64,000 nt of DNA from Pseudomonadota bacterium (GCA_023389105.1 JAEWEY010000006.1:124001-188000), one strand, 5' to 3'; shown: positions 34,493 to 44,538, counted from the stretch's first letter. The notes: generated by a model from the letters alone, not told the origin. Numbers and translations are program-made.

Positions 34493-35149
34493 ATGCCGCT
34501 CATCGCCCCGTCGATCCTGTCCGCCGACTTCGCCAAGCTGGGCGAGGAAGTGCGCGCGATCGACGAGGCGGGCGCCGACTGGATCCACATCGATGTCATG
34601 GACGGGCATTTCGTGCCGAACCTGACGATCGGCCCGGCGGTGGTGAAGGCGCTGCGGCCCTATTCGGCCAAGCCCTTCGACGTGCATCTGATGATCTCGC
34701 CGATCGACAATTTCCTCGACGCCTTCGCGGAGGCCGGCGCGGATACGATCACGGTGCATCCCGAGGCAGGCCCTCACCTCCATCGCACGATCCAGCGCAT
34801 CAAGGGCCTCGGCAAGAAGGCCGGCGTGTCGCTCAACCCGGCGACCCCAGCCAAGATGCTCGATTATGTGCTGGCCGACATCGACCTCGTCCTGGTGATG
34901 AGCGTCAATCCGGGGTTCGGTGGGCAGAAATTCATCACCAGCCAGCTCAAGAAGATCGAGGCAATCGCCAAGCGCATCGCCAAGGAGAATCTAACGGTCG
35001 AGCTGGAAGTCGACGGCGGCATCGACGCCGACACCGCGCGTCAGGCCGTCGACGCCGGCGCTACCGCGCTGGTCGCCGGTACCGCAGCTTTCCGCGGCGG
35101 CCCGTCCGCTTATGCCGACAATATCCGGGCACTCAGGGGCGGCAGGTGA
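34493..35149 (+). CDS. rpe: Ribulose-phosphate 3-epimerase
   Basis: A 218-residue TIM barrel with PLIAPSILSADFAKLGEE, metal-site DWIHIDVMDGHFVPNLTIGP, FDVHLMISPID, MSVNPGFGGQKFI and EVDGGIDADTA. It interconverts ribulose- and xylulose-5-phosphate in the pentose phosphate pathway. It lies 18 bases after rsmB and its stop overlaps the next gene (GTGA). Confidence 0.96.
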   Translation: MPLIAPSILSADFAKLGEEVRAIDEAGADWIHIDVMDGHFVPNLTIGPAVVKALRPYSAKPFDVHLMISPIDNFLDAFAEAGADTITVHPEAGPHLHRTIQRIKGLGKKAGVSLNPATPAKMLDYVLADIDLVLVMSVNPGFGGQKFITSQLKKIEAIAKRIAKENLTVELEVDGGIDADTARQAVDAGATALVAGTAAFRGGPSAYADNIRALRGGR

Positions 35150-36798
35150 GCGAAAAGGATTCGGCCGCCGAGCGCGCGGCCGTCAGCAAACTCGCCCGCG
35201 GCTCCCTGTTGTCGCGATTGAGGCCCTCGCGCCAGCCGCTGAAGCTCGCTGCAGTCCCCCGCGACCATGTCCACGGCGACCGCTCCCGTGGGGAAGCCCT
35301 GCTCGCGGGTCGCTTCACGGTCGGCAGCGAAACGCTTCCGCTCAAGGACCTCGACTTCGCCCAAGTCGGCGCACGCGGTGCGCTGGCTTTGCAACTCCAG
35401 GGCTTCTCCTGGCTACGCGATCTCGCCGCCGCCGCGTCGCGCGAACGCGGCGCTAGACTTGCCGAGGCAGTCGTCGGGCGCTGGCTGCTCACCCACGGCG
35501 CCAAGGTCGACGATGCGTGGGCGCCGCATTTGTGGGGCGAGCGTATCCTCTTCTGGACCGCCTACGCACCGTACATCCTGTCGAGCGGCGACAGCGGTTA
35601 TCGCTCGGCGCTCCTCAACACCATCGCCCGCGGCGCTCGTCACCTTGACGCCAATGCGGACAAGGCGGCCGCCGGGCTCGACCGGGTGACCGCCTGGTTC
35701 GGCGTGGTAGCGGCGGGCTTGCTGCTACAGGGCGGCATGCAGCGAGTTGCCCGCGGCGAAGCGGGTCTCGCCCGCGCACTGGCGTCGGCGCAATATGATG
35801 ACGGCGGTCTGATCAGCCGTTCTCCGTACGAACAGATGCTCTTGGTCGACCGCTTCGGTCTACTCCGCGCCTGCTATCTCGCGGCCAAGGCGCAGATTCC
35901 CGACGGCATTGAGGCAGCGGCCCAGGCGTCGCTCTCGGCCTTGCACGGCATCGCCATGGGCGACGGTGCATTGTCGAGCTGGCAAGGCTGCGGCCCGGCC
36001 GAGCCTTCCGTCCTGTCCGCCATCATCGACGGCTGCGGCATGCGCGCCCGTCCGCTCCGAAACGCGCGCGGCTGGGGTTATCAGCGCATGTCGGCGCTCG
36101 GCACGATCCTGGTGCTGGACGCAGCCCCGCCACCGCCGCAGAAAATGGTCCGGCAGGGCAACGCCTCCACACTGGCGTTTGAGCTCTCCGACGGTCCACA
36201 ACGGCTAGTCGTGAACTGCGGCGGCCCCGGTCCGCTTCCTAGCGACCTGCCTGACGAGCTGATCGAGGGCCTGCGCACCACCGCGGCGCACAGCACGCTC
36301 ATCCTCGACGACACCAATTCGACCAACATCCAGCCCGACGGCTCGCTAGGCAAAGGCGTCGAGGACGTCACCATCGACCGCAGCGAGGACAATGACGCCA
36401 GCCGCCTCGAATCGAGCCACGACGGCTACGTCCGCGCGTATGGCCTGATCCACAAGCGCAGCCTGATGCTGGGCAATGACGGCAAGGAATTGCGCGGTGC
36501 CGACCAGCTGCTGCCCAAGGGCCGCAAGCGGATCCGCGAAGGCCTGCCCTATGCCGTTCGCTTCCACCTCGCGCCGGGAGTCGAAGTTACCGCGACCGCC
36601 GATGGGATGGGGGCCATTCTGCGCTCCAAGGGCGCGCCGGCGTGGAACTTCCGCTGCCGCGGCGCCAACCTGACTACCGAGGAAAGCCTGTGGATCGACG
36701 GCCGCGGGCGTCCGCAACGCACGATGCAGCTTGTCATCATCGGCGAGGTATCGGCATTGGGCGGCGAAATCGGCTGGACCTTCCGCCGCGCCAGCTAA
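35146..36798 (+). CDS. Heparinase II/III-family protein
   Basis: 550 residues from a GTG that overlaps the rpe stop; the open frame upstream to 34234 is antisense/out of frame to rpe and rsmB. It has an N-terminal alpha/alpha toroid part (FSWLRDLAAAASRERGARLAEAVV, HLWGERILFW) and a C-terminal beta-sandwich (AAHSTLILDDTNSTNI, SSHDGYVRAYGLIHKRSLML, LWIDGRG). No signal peptide is visible, so it may act in the cytoplasm. Family members are polysaccharide lyases, but many of this rpe/purH-linked type are uncharacterised. Confidence 0.88.
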   Translation: MSEKDSAAERAAVSKLARGSLLSRLRPSRQPLKLAAVPRDHVHGDRSRGEALLAGRFTVGSETLPLKDLDFAQVGARGALALQLQGFSWLRDLAAAASRERGARLAEAVVGRWLLTHGAKVDDAWAPHLWGERILFWTAYAPYILSSGDSGYRSALLNTIARGARHLDANADKAAAGLDRVTAWFGVVAAGLLLQGGMQRVARGEAGLARALASAQYDDGGLISRSPYEQMLLVDRFGLLRACYLAAKAQIPDGIEAAAQASLSALHGIAMGDGALSSWQGCGPAEPSVLSAIIDGCGMRARPLRNARGWGYQRMSALGTILVLDAAPPPPQKMVRQGNASTLAFELSDGPQRLVVNCGGPGPLPSDLPDELIEGLRTTAAHSTLILDDTNSTNIQPDGSLGKGVEDVTIDRSEDNDASRLESSHDGYVRAYGLIHKRSLMLGNDGKELRGADQLLPKGRKRIREGLPYAVRFHLAPGVEVTATADGMGAILRSKGAPAWNFRCRGANLTTEESLWIDGRGRPQRTMQLVIIGEVSALGGEIGWTFRRAS

Positions 36799-36813
36799 CC
36801 AAGAGGAACATCG

Positions 36814-38406
36814 ATGACCGATCTCGTCCCCGTCCGCCGGGCTCTCATTTCGCTTTCGGACAAGACCGGGCTGGAGGAACTCGCCGCGGGACTGGCGCGG
36901 CATGGCGTCGAAGTCGTCTCGACTGGTGGCACCGCCGCGAAGCTCCGCGATAGCGGCGCCGACGTCCGCGACATCAGCGACCTGACGGGCTTCCCGGAAA
37001 TGATGGATGGCCGGGTGAAGACCCTTCATCCCAAGGTGCATGGCGGCCTGCTTGGCGTCCGCGACAATCCGGAACATGTCGCCGCAATGACCGAACACGA
37101 CATCGCGCCGATCGATCTGGTCGTCGTCAATCTTTACCCCTTCCTGCAGACGGTCATGAGCGGCGCCGACCGCGACACGATCATCGAGAATATCGACATC
37201 GGCGGCCCGTCGATGGTCCGCTCGGCCGCCAAGAACCATGCGCACGTGGCGATTGTCACCGATCCTGCCGATTATGCCGAGCTGCTGGCGGAGCTCGACG
37301 CGACTGGCGGCGCGACGTCACTCGCGCTGCGCCGCAAGCTGGCGGCCAAGGCTTACGCGCTCACCGCCGAATATGATTCGACCATCTCGCAATGGTTCGC
37401 CTTTGCCGATCAGCAGCAGCGCTGGCCGGAAAATTGGACGCTCGCCAGCCGGCTGAAGATGCCGCTCCGCTACGGAGAGAATCCGCACCAGCAGGCGGCG
37501 CTCTATCTCCCGAGCGGCCCGCACGCGCGAGGCGTCGCGCAGGCCGAGCAGGTGCAGGGCAAGGGGCTCAGCTACAACAACCTCAACGACGCCAGCGCGG
37601 CGCTTGAGCTCGCGGCCGAGTTCCGCAACGCCGAGCCAACCGTCGTCATCGTGAAGCACGCCAATCCCTGCGGCGTCGCGAGCCGCGCGAACCTGCTCGA
37701 CGCCTGGAACGAAGCGCTTGCCTGCGACAATGTCTCGGCGTTCGGCGGGATCGTCGCCACCAATCGCCCGCTCGACGCCGCCACCGCTGAAGCGATCACG
37801 CAGATCTTCACCGAAGTCGTCGTCGCGCCCGGCGCCGATGAGGAAGCGCGTGCACTATTCGCCAAGAAGAAGAACCTGCGACTACTGCTGACGGGGGATC
37901 TGCCTGACCCTGCGCGCGGCGGTCAGAACATCGCTGTCATCGCCGGCGGCATCCTCGTCCAGGACCGCGACAACAAGATGATCACCCGCGACGACCTCAA
38001 GGTCGTCACGAAACGCCAGCCGACCGAGCAGGAGCTGGCCGACTGCCTGTTCGCCTGGACCGTCGCCAAGCACGTCAAGTCCAACGCTATCGTCTACGCC
38101 AAGGATGGCGCGACCGCGGGCATCGGCGCCGGTCAGATGAACCGGCGCGACAGCGCGCGCATCGCCGCGGCCAAGGCGCAGGAAGCGGCGGAAACCTACG
38201 GCTGGCCGCAGCCCCGCACGGTCGGCTCGGCCGTGGCGTCAGACGCCTTTTTCCCCTTTGCCGATGGTTTGCTCGCCGCTGCCGAAGCGGGCGCCACGGC
38301 CGTCATTCAGCCCGGCGGATCGATCCGCGATGATGAAGTCATTGCCGCCGCGGACGAGGCGGGTCTCGCCATGATGTTCACGGGCGTTCGACACTTCCGC
38401 CACTAA
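36814..38406 (+). CDS. purH: AICAR transformylase/IMP cyclohydrolase
   Basis: A 530-residue bifunctional enzyme for the last two steps of IMP synthesis. The N-terminal MGS-like cyclohydrolase (RRALISLSDKTGLEELA, STGGTAAKLRDSGADV, MMDGRVKTLHPKVHGG) is followed by the transformylase (LRYGENPHQQAALY, GKGLSYNNLND, VKHANPCGVA, GAGQMNRRDSARIA, ASDAFFPFADG). Complete and uninterrupted, 15 bases after the heparinase-like gene. Confidence 0.97.
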   Translation: MTDLVPVRRALISLSDKTGLEELAAGLARHGVEVVSTGGTAAKLRDSGADVRDISDLTGFPEMMDGRVKTLHPKVHGGLLGVRDNPEHVAAMTEHDIAPIDLVVVNLYPFLQTVMSGADRDTIIENIDIGGPSMVRSAAKNHAHVAIVTDPADYAELLAELDATGGATSLALRRKLAAKAYALTAEYDSTISQWFAFADQQQRWPENWTLASRLKMPLRYGENPHQQAALYLPSGPHARGVAQAEQVQGKGLSYNNLNDASAALELAAEFRNAEPTVVIVKHANPCGVASRANLLDAWNEALACDNVSAFGGIVATNRPLDAATAEAITQIFTEVVVAPGADEEARALFAKKKNLRLLLTGDLPDPARGGQNIAVIAGGILVQDRDNKMITRDDLKVVTKRQPTEQELADCLFAWTVAKHVKSNAIVYAKDGATAGIGAGQMNRRDSARIAAAKAQEAAETYGWPQPRTVGSAVASDAFFPFADGLLAAAEAGATAVIQPGGSIRDDEVIAAADEAGLAMMFTGVRHFRH

Positions 38407-38627
38407 CCGTCCGGTAGCCACATCCTGGCCCACACCGGTTGAAAACAGCCGTCGGCGCCATCAAGTCTTCATTGCGGACCGGGCCCCTCTGGCGCGCCCA
38501 GCCTTGGTTAGGCGCGTGATGTCGGACCGCATCGGATGATCCGATGCGAAGACGGGCGGTCCATAACTTCCCACCAAAGCGCCGGATCCTCCGATCGAAC
38601 CTTGGTTTGAACGAGAGGAGTACGACT

Positions 38628-38801
38628 ATGCGCTATAGAACGTTTCGCTTGCTCGAAATCCACCAGCGGGTCGACGACGCCCTGCGCCGGGAACTGCGCC
38701 GGCGCTGGCCCGATCACCTGCGAGTCACCCGGCTTAAAAAGCTGAAGCTGCGCGTGAAGGATCGCCTCCACCACCTAGCGCCACGCCTGCGCACGGCCTG
38801 A
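38628..38801 (+). CDS. Small YdcH/DUF465-like protein
   Basis: A 57-residue, very basic, helical protein (MRYRTFRLLEIHQRVDDALR ... RLKKLKLRVKDRLHHL). The 'H--VD-AL' start and 'RLKKLKL-VKDRLH-L' end fit the DUF465/YdcH pattern, whose function is unknown. ATG 38628 has a GAGAGGAG ribosome site. The 221 bases after purH hold no other gene I can support. The zinc-ribbon gene follows after 13 bases. Confidence 0.75.
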   Translation: MRYRTFRLLEIHQRVDDALRRELRRRWPDHLRVTRLKKLKLRVKDRLHHLAPRLRTA

Positions 38802-38814
38802 CGGGAGAGTTGCG

Positions 38815-39087
38815 ATGAATACGCACGCGCAGGGCATGCCCTGCCCAAATGATGGCACACCGCTGGTGATGTCCGAACGGCAGGGGATCGAGATCGATTA
38901 CTGCCCAACCTGTCGGGGCGTCTGGCTTGATCGCGGAGAGCTCGACAAGATCGTCGAGCGCTCGGCGCAACCGGCACCGATGGCAGCGCCACAGCAAGCC
39001 GCGCCAGCTTACCCGCAGCACTATCAGGGCGGCGGTTACACGAAGCACAAGCGTCGAAAATCGTTTCTCGAAGACCTGTTCGACTAG
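38815..39087 (+). CDS. TFIIB-type zinc-ribbon protein
   Basis: 90 residues: MPCPNDGTPLVMSERQGIEIDYCPTCRGVWLDRGELDKI, a zf-TFIIB (COG3809-type) ribbon with Cys pairs CPND and CPTC, followed by a Pro/Ala/Gln-rich linker and a basic tail KHKRRKSFLEDLFD. Role unknown. It probably shares a transcript with the YdcH-like gene, and its 3' end overlaps the flippase gene by four bases tail to tail. Confidence 0.88.
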   Translation: MNTHAQGMPCPNDGTPLVMSERQGIEIDYCPTCRGVWLDRGELDKIVERSAQPAPMAAPQQAAPAYPQHYQGGGYTKHKRRKSFLEDLFD

Positions 39088-40655
39088 ACGATCGAATCGC
39101 GCACTTGGTCCCGGGCTTCGGCGGCATCTTCCGCTTCCCGAAGCTCGGCGACCTCGCTCTTGCGCAACTTGAAAAGCTCGCGGTCCTCGGGGCCGAAGCC
39201 CTTGGTCCACAGCACCGCGCCGAATGCCGCGAGGATCGCCGGAATCCCGATGATCAGCTGCAGCGTTTCGGGCAGGAACAGGCGCACTGGCACGCCGATG
39301 ATGATTGCTGCCGCGGCAGCCCATCCTACACTCCAGCGCCAGCCTGAGACGGGCCCGCCCAGCTTTTTGGCCAGTAGCCGAGACTTCACGATGGAGGCGA
39401 AGCCCAACGCCACGCACAGTGCGATGGCCGGACCGGTCGCTTGAAAGGCGAGCGGCAATCCCTCGGCCTTCATGATCAAGATCAGCGCGGCGGCAAGCCC
39501 CGCCTCGATCGCGAGCATCACGAGGCTGATGATCATGTTTCGCGCGCGGGCAACGTAGATCAGCGCGGCCTCGCTAACGACTGCGGCAGCGGCGATGACT
39601 TCCGCCGCCAGCAGGAAGCCGAGCGTCGCGGTGCCGCCAGTGAAGCCAGAGCCAACCAGGCCCATGACTGCGCGCCCCGGGATACCCAGCGCCAGCGCAA
39701 TTCCTGCCTGCGCGGCAATAATCCAGTACGTGACCTGACGAACTTGCTTAGCCACCGACAATTTGTCGTTTGCAGCAATCTTTCGCGCGATAGCGGGGCC
39801 TAGCACAGGCTCAAAGCTGGTCTTCAGCTTGGCCGGCAGGGTCGCGACCTGCTGCGCAACATAATAGATACCGACGAAACTGGCTGGCATGAAGGCGCCG
39901 AGTACTGCCAGGTCCACGCGGCGCGAGGCCCATTCCACGGCATCGGCGGCTGCCAGTGGCACGTTGCGCACCGCCGTTCCCCATGCCTCCGCAAGGTCGG
40001 GGCGCCAGCCCTTTGGCAGACCGTAGCATCGAAACAACGGGATCAGCGCGGCAATCAACGCCGCGACCATCGAGAAAACGTAGGAAACGATCAGCCCGTC
40101 ATCGAGGGAGATGTACGACCAGATGAAGGCGACGATGCTGATCGTCCACGGCTCGACGATGGAGCGCGCGCGCACCGTGGAGGCGACGTCATGCTGGTAA
40201 GCCAGCGCGGCCAGCGCGATGTCGGTCCAGGCGATGGCGATGACGGTGATCGCCAGCAGATGATCCATGCCGGAAATGCGCGTCGTCGGGTACATGGCGC
40301 GCGGAAAAGCGATGAGGATCGCCATGCCGATGATCGATCCGATCGCCGCCACCAGCAGCGCGTCGGCAACCACGCAGGCATGCGGTTTCTTGGCGTCGGC
40401 CAGCAGCTGCGCGAGCCCACGCCGGAGTCCGAGCGCAGCGATCTGCGCGGCGAATTCGACCACAAGCACCGCATAGGCGAAGCGGCCGAGTTCCGAGGCG
40501 CCATAGACACGCCCGGCGATGAACAGGAAGGGCAGGCGCGCGGCGAGGCGTAGCACGAAGCCGAAAGCATTGAGCCTTCCGCCCCGTGCCAGCGTTGCCA
40601 TGTCGGCGTCGGGTGCTTCCGCGATCTTCCCCTGGACGCGCTCGGCGTCGGTCAA
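39084..40655 (-). CDS. Polysaccharide/lipid flippase-like membrane protein (Wzx/MATE-like)
   Basis: About 523 residues with roughly a dozen hydrophobic segments (GFVLRLAARLPFLFIAG, FAYAVLVVEFAAQIAALGL, VVADALLVAAIGSIIGMAI, and so on). The pattern is that of MVF/MATE-like O-antigen flippases and 'lipopolysaccharide biosynthesis protein' families. A TTG at 40655 overlaps the polA stop (TTGA), giving 523 residues; an upstream TTG at 40670 is possible. The cargo is not known. Confidence 0.8.
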   Translation of the reverse strand: MTDAERVQGKIAEAPDADMATLARGGRLNAFGFVLRLAARLPFLFIAGRVYGASELGRFAYAVLVVEFAAQIAALGLRRGLAQLLADAKKPHACVVADALLVAAIGSIIGMAILIAFPRAMYPTTRISGMDHLLAITVIAIAWTDIALAALAYQHDVASTVRARSIVEPWTISIVAFIWSYISLDDGLIVSYVFSMVAALIAALIPLFRCYGLPKGWRPDLAEAWGTAVRNVPLAAADAVEWASRRVDLAVLGAFMPASFVGIYYVAQQVATLPAKLKTSFEPVLGPAIARKIAANDKLSVAKQVRQVTYWIIAAQAGIALALGIPGRAVMGLVGSGFTGGTATLGFLLAAEVIAAAAVVSEAALIYVARARNMIISLVMLAIEAGLAAALILIMKAEGLPLAFQATGPAIALCVALGFASIVKSRLLAKKLGGPVSGWRWSVGWAAAAAIIIGVPVRLFLPETLQLIIGIPAILAAFGAVLWTKGFGPEDRELFKLRKSEVAELREAEDAAEARDQVRDSIV

Positions 40656-43510
40656 TGCGCGGCGCCCCAATGCTCGCCCCAGCCGACTTCGACGTCCAGC
40701 GGAACGTCTAGCTGCTGGCCGGGCTCGGCGGCACCGGCCATGACCCGTTTGATCACGGCGGCTGCCGCTTCTTCCTTGCCGTCCGGCACTTCGAACACGA
40801 GTTCGTCGTGCACCTGCAGGAGCATGCGAACGTCGCTCAGCTCGGCTTCGGCGAGCGCATCGTCCATCCGCGCCATTGCGCGCTTGATCAGGTCAGCGCT
40901 GGTGCCCTGGATCGGCGCGTTGATCGCCGCACGCTCCGCGCCGCCGCGGATCGACGGATTGGGCGAGCGGATGTTCGGCTCAAAGTGCGTCTTCCGGCCG
41001 AACAAGGTCCGCGTGAAGCCATGCTCGCGGACGAACGCCAGCGTGCTGTGGGTGAAGGCGCGGATGCCTGGGAAGCGCTCGTAATAGCGGTCGATAATCG
41101 CCTTGCCCTCGTCTTTGGGCAGGCCGAGGCGACCGGCAATGCCCCACGCCGAGCTGCCGTAGAGAATGGCGAAGTTGATGGTCTTGGCTTGGTTGCGCGT
41201 GTCGCGGTCGACGCGGCCGAACAGCTCTTCGGCCGTCATGCTGTGGATGTCGACGCCCGCGCGGAATGCTTCCTTCAGCTGCGACACGTCGGCCATGTGC
41301 GCTGCGAGCCGCAGCTCGATTTGGCTGTAGTCGGCGCTGAGCAACTTGTAGCCCGGCTCGGCAACGAACGCGTCGCGAATCTTGCGGCCCAGCTCGGTGC
41401 GGATCGGAATGTTCTGCAGGTTCGGGTCGTTCGACGACAGCCGACCCGTCTGCGCCCCCGTCATCGAGTAACTGGTGTGCACGCGGCCAGTCGTCGCATT
41501 GATCTGCGCCTGCAGGGCATCGGTGTAGGTCGACTTGAGCTTGGTCAACTGACGCCATTCCAGCACCAGCGACGCGCACGAGACGCCTTCCGCGGCCAAC
41601 CGCTCGAGCTCATTGACGTCGGTCGAATATTGGCCGCTCTTGCCCTTGCGCCCACCCTTCAGGCCGAGCCGGCCATACAGCACTTCACCGAGTTGCTGCG
41701 GCGAGCCGATCGTGAACGGCCCGCACGCCGCTTCGTAGATCCGCTCCTCCAGCCGCGCGGTCTCCTCGGCGAACTCCTTGCTGAGCCGCGCCAGATATTC
41801 GCGGTCGACCTTGATCCCGCGCTGCTCCATCCGCGCCAGCACGGGCACCAGCGGCCGGTCGACGCGTTCGTAGACCCGCGCAACATTCTCCTGCGCCAGC
41901 CGCGGCTTCAGCCGCAGCCACAGTCGCAGCGCGATATCGGCATCCTCGCCGGCATATTCGGTCGCCGGACCGAGCGGCACCTTGTCGAAGGTGATCTGCT
42001 TGGCGCCGGTGCCGCACAATTGCTTGAACGGGATGCACTCGTGGTCGAAGTGAAGCTTCGCCAGCTCCTCCAGCCCGTGCCCGAACGACCGCCCGGCATC
42101 GAGGTCGAAGCTCATCACCATCGTGTCGTCGATCGGCGCGACAGTGATGCCCGCCTTGTCGAACATGACCCAGTCGTACTTCAGGTTGTGACCGACCTTC
42201 AGGACGGACGGATCCTCGAGCAGCGGCTTCAGCTTCCGCAGCACCAATTCAAGCGGCATCTGGTCCGGCGCGTCCGACAGCAGGTCCGCGCCGCTATGGC
42301 CCACGGGAATGTAGCAGGCGCGGTTGGGCGCGATCGCTAGGCTAATGCCCGCCAGCTTGGCGACGATGCAGTCGATGCAGTCGGTCTCGGTATCCAGCGC
42401 AACATAGCCCTGCGCCGCCGCCTCCGCGATCCAACGGTCGAGCGCGGCCTCGTCGGTCACCGTCTCGTACTTCGTCCGGTCAATCTCGATCTGCTCGGCG
42501 GGCGGCGGCCCGGCCGGCTTCTTGTCGAGCGACCTCATGACGTCATTGATGCCGCCGCCGCTGCTGCTCCGCCCCTGCGTAGGCCCGCCATTCTCCAGCC
42601 GGCCGAGCAGGGTCTTGAAGCCCTGGTCCGCCAGGAATTCGCGCAGCGGTTCGGGCGGAATACCCTTGAGCGCCAGATCCTCCAGCGGCTCGGGCAAGTT
42701 CGCATCGCACACCAACCGCACCAGCTCGCGGCTCAACCGCGCCGCATCCGCATGGTCGATCAAGGACTGCTTGAGCTTGGGCTTGGTGATCGCGTCCGTC
42801 GAAGCCAGCACGGTCTCCAGATCACCGAACTGCTGGATTAGCTGGCTCGCGGTCTTCGGCCCAATCCCCGGCACCCCCGGCACATTGTCGACGCTGTCGC
42901 CCATCAGGGCGAGCACGTCGCCGACCTTTTCCGGCGGCACCCCGAATTTCTCCAGCACCTCCGCGCGGCCGATCCGGCGGTCGTTCATCGTGTCGAGCAT
43001 GTCGATGCCGGCATCCTCGTCGATCAGCTGCATCAGGTCCTTGTCGGAACTGACGATCGTGACCTTCCAGCCCTTCTTCTTGGCTTCGGTGACGTAGCAG
43101 CCGATGATGTCGTCGGCCTCCAGCCCGTTCTCCTCGATGCAAGGGATCGAGAAGGCGCGGGTGGCGACGCGGATCAGCGGGAATTGCGGGACCAGGTCTT
43201 CCGGCGGCGGCGGCCGGTGCGCCTTGTACTTATCGTACATCTCGTTGCGGTGCGTGCTTTCCGATGCGTCGAGGATGACCGCCATGTGCGTCGGCCCGTC
43301 CGCCCGCGTTAGCCCGTCCGCCAGCTTCCACAGCATCGTCGTATAGCCATAGACAGCCCCGGCCGGCGTCCCGTGCCGGTTCGTCAGCGGCGGCAGCCGG
43401 TGATAGGCGCGAAAGATGTAGCTCGACCCGTCGACAAGGTAGAGGTGCGGGGTTGCGGTCGCCGCGGGAGCCTCGCTAGCGGGCGCGTCTTGGGTTTCGA
43501 TGTCGGACAT
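40652..43510 (-). CDS. polA: DNA polymerase I
   Basis: About 952 residues with all three domains. The 5'-3' exonuclease starts LYLVDGSSYIFRAYH and includes GLEADDIIGCY and MGDSVDNVPGVPGIG. The 3'-5' exonuclease retains its acidic residues (VALDTETDCID, GHNLKYDWVMF, YAGEDADIALRL), so proofreading should be active. Polymerase motifs A (ADYSQIELRLAAH), B (AKTINFAILYGSSAWGIA) and C (LQVHDELVFEV) are intact. The GTG at 43516 could add two residues before ATG 43510. Coupled to the flippase gene by TTGA. Confidence 0.96.
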   Translation of the reverse strand: MSDIETQDAPASEAPAATATPHLYLVDGSSYIFRAYHRLPPLTNRHGTPAGAVYGYTTMLWKLADGLTRADGPTHMAVILDASESTHRNEMYDKYKAHRPPPPEDLVPQFPLIRVATRAFSIPCIEENGLEADDIIGCYVTEAKKKGWKVTIVSSDKDLMQLIDEDAGIDMLDTMNDRRIGRAEVLEKFGVPPEKVGDVLALMGDSVDNVPGVPGIGPKTASQLIQQFGDLETVLASTDAITKPKLKQSLIDHADAARLSRELVRLVCDANLPEPLEDLALKGIPPEPLREFLADQGFKTLLGRLENGGPTQGRSSSGGGINDVMRSLDKKPAGPPPAEQIEIDRTKYETVTDEAALDRWIAEAAAQGYVALDTETDCIDCIVAKLAGISLAIAPNRACYIPVGHSGADLLSDAPDQMPLELVLRKLKPLLEDPSVLKVGHNLKYDWVMFDKAGITVAPIDDTMVMSFDLDAGRSFGHGLEELAKLHFDHECIPFKQLCGTGAKQITFDKVPLGPATEYAGEDADIALRLWLRLKPRLAQENVARVYERVDRPLVPVLARMEQRGIKVDREYLARLSKEFAEETARLEERIYEAACGPFTIGSPQQLGEVLYGRLGLKGGRKGKSGQYSTDVNELERLAAEGVSCASLVLEWRQLTKLKSTYTDALQAQINATTGRVHTSYSMTGAQTGRLSSNDPNLQNIPIRTELGRKIRDAFVAEPGYKLLSADYSQIELRLAAHMADVSQLKEAFRAGVDIHSMTAEELFGRVDRDTRNQAKTINFAILYGSSAWGIAGRLGLPKDEGKAIIDRYYERFPGIRAFTHSTLAFVREHGFTRTLFGRKTHFEPNIRSPNPSIRGGAERAAINAPIQGTSADLIKRAMARMDDALAEAELSDVRMLLQVHDELVFEVPDGKEEAAAAVIKRVMAGAAEPGQQLDVPLDVEVGWGEHWGAAH

Positions 43511-43644
43511 GGGCACTCGGGTTTAGCAGGGTCGCGCCGGGAGGAAAGCCAAACGCAGCGCAACTCAGATATGGGTGTTCTTGGCGCTTGATTGGAGAGG
43601 GGGCGGCTCGCTAACTCCCGCGCGGGAACAAGGGGGAATCAATC

Positions 43645-44130
43645 ATGCGTTTGTTGCATTTCGCAGCGTTGCTGCCGGTCCTGTCGCTCGCCGCCTGCTA
43701 CGGCTCGGAGCAGAATCTCTACAGCATCTCAGACGGCGCAATGCCGCTCCCCGCCGGCGATTATTCCTCTGCCAACGACCATTGGGACGTCCGGATCACC
43801 GAAGGCCATTATGCCGTTCCCGCCAGCATTAGCGGTCTTGCCGATGTCGTGCTGGTCCCGCTTCCGGGCCGCGACCGCACTTACATCATCGAGAAAGCCG
43901 AGCAGGGCGGCTTTTCCTACAGCCTGCTGAAGGTTTTGCCGGGTGCACGGAGCTTCGCGCTGCTCAGATCGGATTGCGCGCAAAAGGCCGATCGCGACGC
44001 GGCGCAGGGGCTGGCGACGATGACCGAAACCCGCTGCACGTTCGAAAACCCGCGTAGTCTCACGAACGCCATGTCACGCTTGGCCGACGCGCATCTTCCG
44101 GATCGCTGGACGACTTACTCGCTGAAGTGA
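43645..44130 (+). CDS. Hypothetical lipoprotein
   Basis: 161 residues with a lipoprotein signal ending LSLAAC (Cys18). The mature part is beta-rich (LPAGDYSSANDHWDVRITEGHYAVP, LLKVLPGARSFALLRSDC) with two further cysteines near 112 and 131 that may pair. No family is recognised. Convergent with the MAPEG gene, whose stop begins at the next base. Confidence 0.75.
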   Translation: MRLLHFAALLPVLSLAACYGSEQNLYSISDGAMPLPAGDYSSANDHWDVRITEGHYAVPASISGLADVVLVPLPGRDRTYIIEKAEQGGFSYSLLKVLPGARSFALLRSDCAQKADRDAAQGLATMTETRCTFENPRSLTNAMSRLADAHLPDRWTTYSLK

Positions 44131-44526
44131 TCAGCCGACCAGGAGCGGCTTGATCACCATGCCCAGGCCGACGATGCTGACCACGTAGGTGATCGTGCGC
44201 ACCACTGGAATCCCGGCCATGTACAGCGGCAGATAGACAACACGGGCACCGAGCCAGATCCAGCCGCCCAGCGCGGTCCATTCGCTCGTCCGCTCCGCCG
44301 CCACGACGCCAAGTAGCGCGACGACCGCGATTGGGAATGTCTCCTGGAAATTGGCCTGCGCGCGCGCCGTGCGCCCAGTCATCGCATTTGGCGGCGGCAG
44401 CACTTCGTCCCGCGCGCCGACGTTCCATCGCCGGCCATATTGTTGCGTCTTGAACCGCGTGGCGACAAAGATGTGGATGAACAGCAGCACCGCGCCCAGC
44501 GCGAGGATACGGATCTCAACCGGCAT
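44131..44526 (-). CDS. MAPEG-family membrane protein
   Basis: 131 residues with four hydrophobic helices. The segment GRTARAQANFQETFPIAVVALL carries the MAPEG-type 'R-A-N--E--P' motif of the glutathione/eicosanoid membrane-enzyme superfamily. Bacterial members are mostly uncharacterised. It follows nadB on the same strand. Confidence 0.88.
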   Translation of the reverse strand: MPVEIRILALGAVLLFIHIFVATRFKTQQYGRRWNVGARDEVLPPPNAMTGRTARAQANFQETFPIAVVALLGVVAAERTSEWTALGGWIWLGARVVYLPLYMAGIPVVRTITYVVSIVGLGMVIKPLLVG

Positions 44527-44538
44527 TCGTCCCCCCTC

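Noticed and set aside
40808..42340. A 510-codon plus-strand open frame
   Set aside because: Antisense of polA, which has all polymerase motifs.
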